NCBI GenBank assembly: GCA_937138955.1
Contig: CAKZPJ010000376.1
Location: forward strand, 1 to 7,988
Direction of reading: 5' to 3'
DNA from: an uncultured Flammeovirgaceae bacterium
GTDB lineage: Bacteria > Bacteroidota > Bacteroidia > Cytophagales > Cyclobacteriaceae
DNA: 7,988 nucleotides
Below are positions 6,332 to 7,988 of the stretch, piece by piece (within the stretch, counting starts at the first letter, position 1; each line of letters begins with the position of its first letter). The position numbers were made by a program, and so were the translations under genes. The notes below the pieces were generated by a model. It saw only the letters and a list, made by a program, of their open reading frames with translations, was not told the DNA's origin and made no database searches.

Positions 6332-7798
6332 ATGTTACTTAATCCATTTACGTCATATTCTCTGATCAGCATCTTGGCCTTACTATCATTAGTGCCTAAA
6401 ACAAAAGAAGCTGCAATTATTGCTGACGCTCCTAACATCATCCTCATTATGAGTGATGATCAAGGGTGGAGCGATGTGGGTTACCGTAATCACCCCGAAC
6501 TAAAAACTCCCGCCCTGGATAGTATGGCGGCCAACGGTTTAGTATTTGATCGCTTCTATTCGGCAGCTCCCGTGTGTTCTCCTACCCGCGGTAGTATGCT
6601 CACCGGGCGGCACCCGTTCCGATACGGTATTTACTTTGCCAACGTAGGCCATCTGCCTGAAGAAGAAGTTACGTTGCCTGAAGTACTTCAGCAGCGTGGA
6701 TATACTACCGGACACTTTGGCAAATGGCACCTAGGAACTATGAACCCGTGGGTGATTGAGAGTAACCGAGGTGGAAAGGCAAAAAATCAAACTCATTACT
6801 CACCCCCTTGGGAAAATGGTTATGATGAATGTTTCGCCACTGAATCTAAGGTGCCCACCTGGAACCCAATGGTGAATCCGCCGCACGAGGTGGCTGGTTC
6901 TAATAAACAACAATCACCCGGTGATGCCTTTGGTACCTATTACTGGACTGGACCAGGCCAATTAGCTACCGAAAACTTGATGGAGGCTAACTCTCAGGTA
7001 ATTATGGACAGAGTAGTGCCGTTTATAGAGAATGCGGTGGATGAACAAGCTCCATTCTTCGCTACAATCTGGTTTCATACTCCCCATTCCCCAGTAGTAG
7101 CTGGTGAGCAATATCGAAAGCAATACGCCCATTTGTCCGAAGATCAGCAGCACTACTACGGTAGCATCACCGCTATGGATGAACAGGTTGGTCGGTTGCG
7201 TAGCCTTCTAAAAGAATTGAGAGTATCCGATAACACCATTATCTGGTTTTGTTCGGATAACGGCCCCGCGGCCGAGGGAGGTGGTCCGGGCTTACAAGCG
7301 GGTGGTCGTCAACGAGGATCAACTGGCGGATTACGAGGTCGGAAGGGTACACTTTACGAAGGAGGTATTCGCGTACCATCAGTGATTGAGTGGCCGTCGG
7401 TGATCCGACAGGCAAGAAGCACAGCCTACCCCGCAGTTACCTCGGATATGCATCCTACCATGTTAGATATTCTAAACATCACCGATCTTTCTACTAGCAT
7501 TAAAGATGGAAAGAGTATCTGGCCATTATTGCAGAATAGTAGCGAAAGTCAACGAGGAGAGCCTATTGGTTTTCAATCTAATTTTAAGGGAAAAATGTAC
7601 CAAGCTTGGTCGGATGATCAATTCAAACTGATCCATACCGTAGAAGACAATATTTGGGAGCTATATAATCTCACAAACGACCCGAAGGAGCAGCACAACG
7701 TAATTGGCGATCACGCTAAATTAGCTGAAGAGATGAGAGCAGCTTTACTAGAATGGGTACAATCCTGCGAGGAAGATTTTTTGAGCGAATCCAATTAG
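6332..7798 (+). CDS. Exported formylglycine-dependent sulfatase (S1 type)
   Basis: This 488-residue protein is a type I sulfatase that hydrolyses sulfate esters. Cys82 in CSPTRGSMLTGR is the residue converted to formylglycine (core C-x-P-x-R), with Arg86 next to it. Metal and active-site residues are visible: Asp42/Asp43 in MSDDQGW, Lys131 and His133 in GKWHLG, His249 and His252 in FHTPHSP, Asp309/Asn310 in CSDNGP and Lys338 in RGRKGTLYEGG. The C-terminal subdomain ends with WELYNLTNDPKEQHN (442-456), typical of the family. The N-terminus (about 20 hydrophobic residues, LISILALLSL) is a likely signal peptide, although it lacks basic residues and a clear cleavage site. A glycine-rich loop at 316-344 lies near the active site. 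Activity needs a formylglycine-generating or anSME enzyme, and none is encoded in this window. The substrate (a polysaccharide or a small aryl or alkyl sulfate) is unknown. It is the third gene of the cluster. Confidence 0.95.
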   Translation: MLLNPFTSYSLISILALLSLVPKTKEAAIIADAPNIILIMSDDQGWSDVGYRNHPELKTPALDSMAANGLVFDRFYSAAPVCSPTRGSMLTGRHPFRYGIYFANVGHLPEEEVTLPEVLQQRGYTTGHFGKWHLGTMNPWVIESNRGGKAKNQTHYSPPWENGYDECFATESKVPTWNPMVNPPHEVAGSNKQQSPGDAFGTYYWTGPGQLATENLMEANSQVIMDRVVPFIENAVDEQAPFFATIWFHTPHSPVVAGEQYRKQYAHLSEDQQHYYGSITAMDEQVGRLRSLLKELRVSDNTIIWFCSDNGPAAEGGGPGLQAGGRQRGSTGGLRGRKGTLYEGGIRVPSVIEWPSVIRQARSTAYPAVTSDMHPTMLDILNITDLSTSIKDGKSIWPLLQNSSESQRGEPIGFQSNFKGKMYQAWSDDQFKLIHTVEDNIWELYNLTNDPKEQHNVIGDHAKLAEEMRAALLEWVQSCEEDFLSESN

Positions 7799-7879
7799 AT
7801 CGGTAAAATCTATTGACTGTCCGTGTAGTACTGAGATTCTCCTACTCACAAATATGCTATCGCTAAAATAGAAAGCGCA

Positions 7880-7897
7880 TTTAAGTCAAATCTTAAA
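7880..7897. repeat. Small inverted repeat after the sulfatase gene
   Basis: TTTAAG (7880-7885) and CTTAAA (7892-7897) are perfect inverted copies around TCAAAT. It lies between the sulfatase stop and a possible next start at 7907. It may be an operator or a chance AT-rich palindrome; it has no U-run to suggest a terminator. Confidence 0.2.
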
Positions 7898-7906
7898 CTG
7901 TGGATC

Positions 7907-7988
7907 ATGCGAAATCTACTTATCCAACTGAGCACGGTAGAGCTATCTCAGGAAAATTTTTCAAAATCTTTTAAAGCTTGTATCTTGC
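7907..7988 (+). CDS. Possible start of a further gene, cut by the right edge
   Basis: An ATG at 7907 opens a frame that stays open to the window end (27 codons, beginning MRNLLIQLSTVELSQ). The frame is also open upstream back to a stop at 7832-7834. I recognise no family and see no signal peptide. The length is too short to separate a real gene from chance. The rest of 7799-7906 shows no gene and no convincing terminator. Confidence 0.2.
   Translation, partial: MRNLLIQLSTVELSQENFSKSFKACIL

Noticed and set aside
1..7988. CRISPR arrays, tRNA or rRNA genes, transposase genes
   Set aside because: I saw no regularly spaced repeats, no cloverleaf or rRNA-like sequence, and no transposase motifs or terminal inverted repeats.

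Overview
The window looks like a chromosomal segment from a Bacteroidetes bacterium, probably a marine or polysaccharide-degrading Cytophagales relative. The evidence is the gene set (secreted hydrolases and a sulfatase typical of that group), the absence of clear Shine-Dalgarno sites before most starts, and a possible Bacteroidetes-type -33/-7 promoter. The genus is not readable from the sequence, and this placement is an inference.

Layout, left to right. Positions 1-1087 (minus) hold the 5' part of an AT-rich gene for an AlbA_2/Schlafen-type protein that runs off the left edge. Positions 1088-1347 form a divergent intergenic region with three small inverted repeats. Positions 1348-3237 (plus) encode a secreted serine hydrolase of the CocE/NonD group. 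It carries the residues expected of an alpha-amino acid ester hydrolase. Positions 3380-4762 (minus) encode a secreted M28 zinc peptidase with a C-terminal FN3-like domain. These two genes converge on a purine-rich imperfect inverted repeat at 3243-3387. After a short divergent region, a tightly packed plus-strand cluster follows: a small exported protein of unknown function (about 4852-5361), a cytoplasmic nitrilase-superfamily amidohydrolase (5373-6329) and an exported formylglycine sulfatase (6332-7798). The last 190 bases are mostly non-coding. They may contain the first codons of another gene from 7907.

Three exported hydrolases with different bonds as targets (alpha-amino esters or amides, peptides, sulfate esters) suggest scavenging of organic matter outside the cytoplasm. 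The nitrilase may process a nitrogenous product inside the cell, perhaps linked to the sulfatase because the two genes are separated by only 2 bases. The left-hand gene differs in base composition from the rest (about 32-38% GC in sampled rows against about 52-53% elsewhere) and may be an acquired or variable segment.

I did not find an obvious new multi-gene system. The most interesting points are the nitrilase-sulfatase pair, the unassigned C-terminal region of the AlbA_2 protein and its missing ATG, the amino-group-binding acids in the ester hydrolase, and the purine-rich inverted repeat between the convergent genes.
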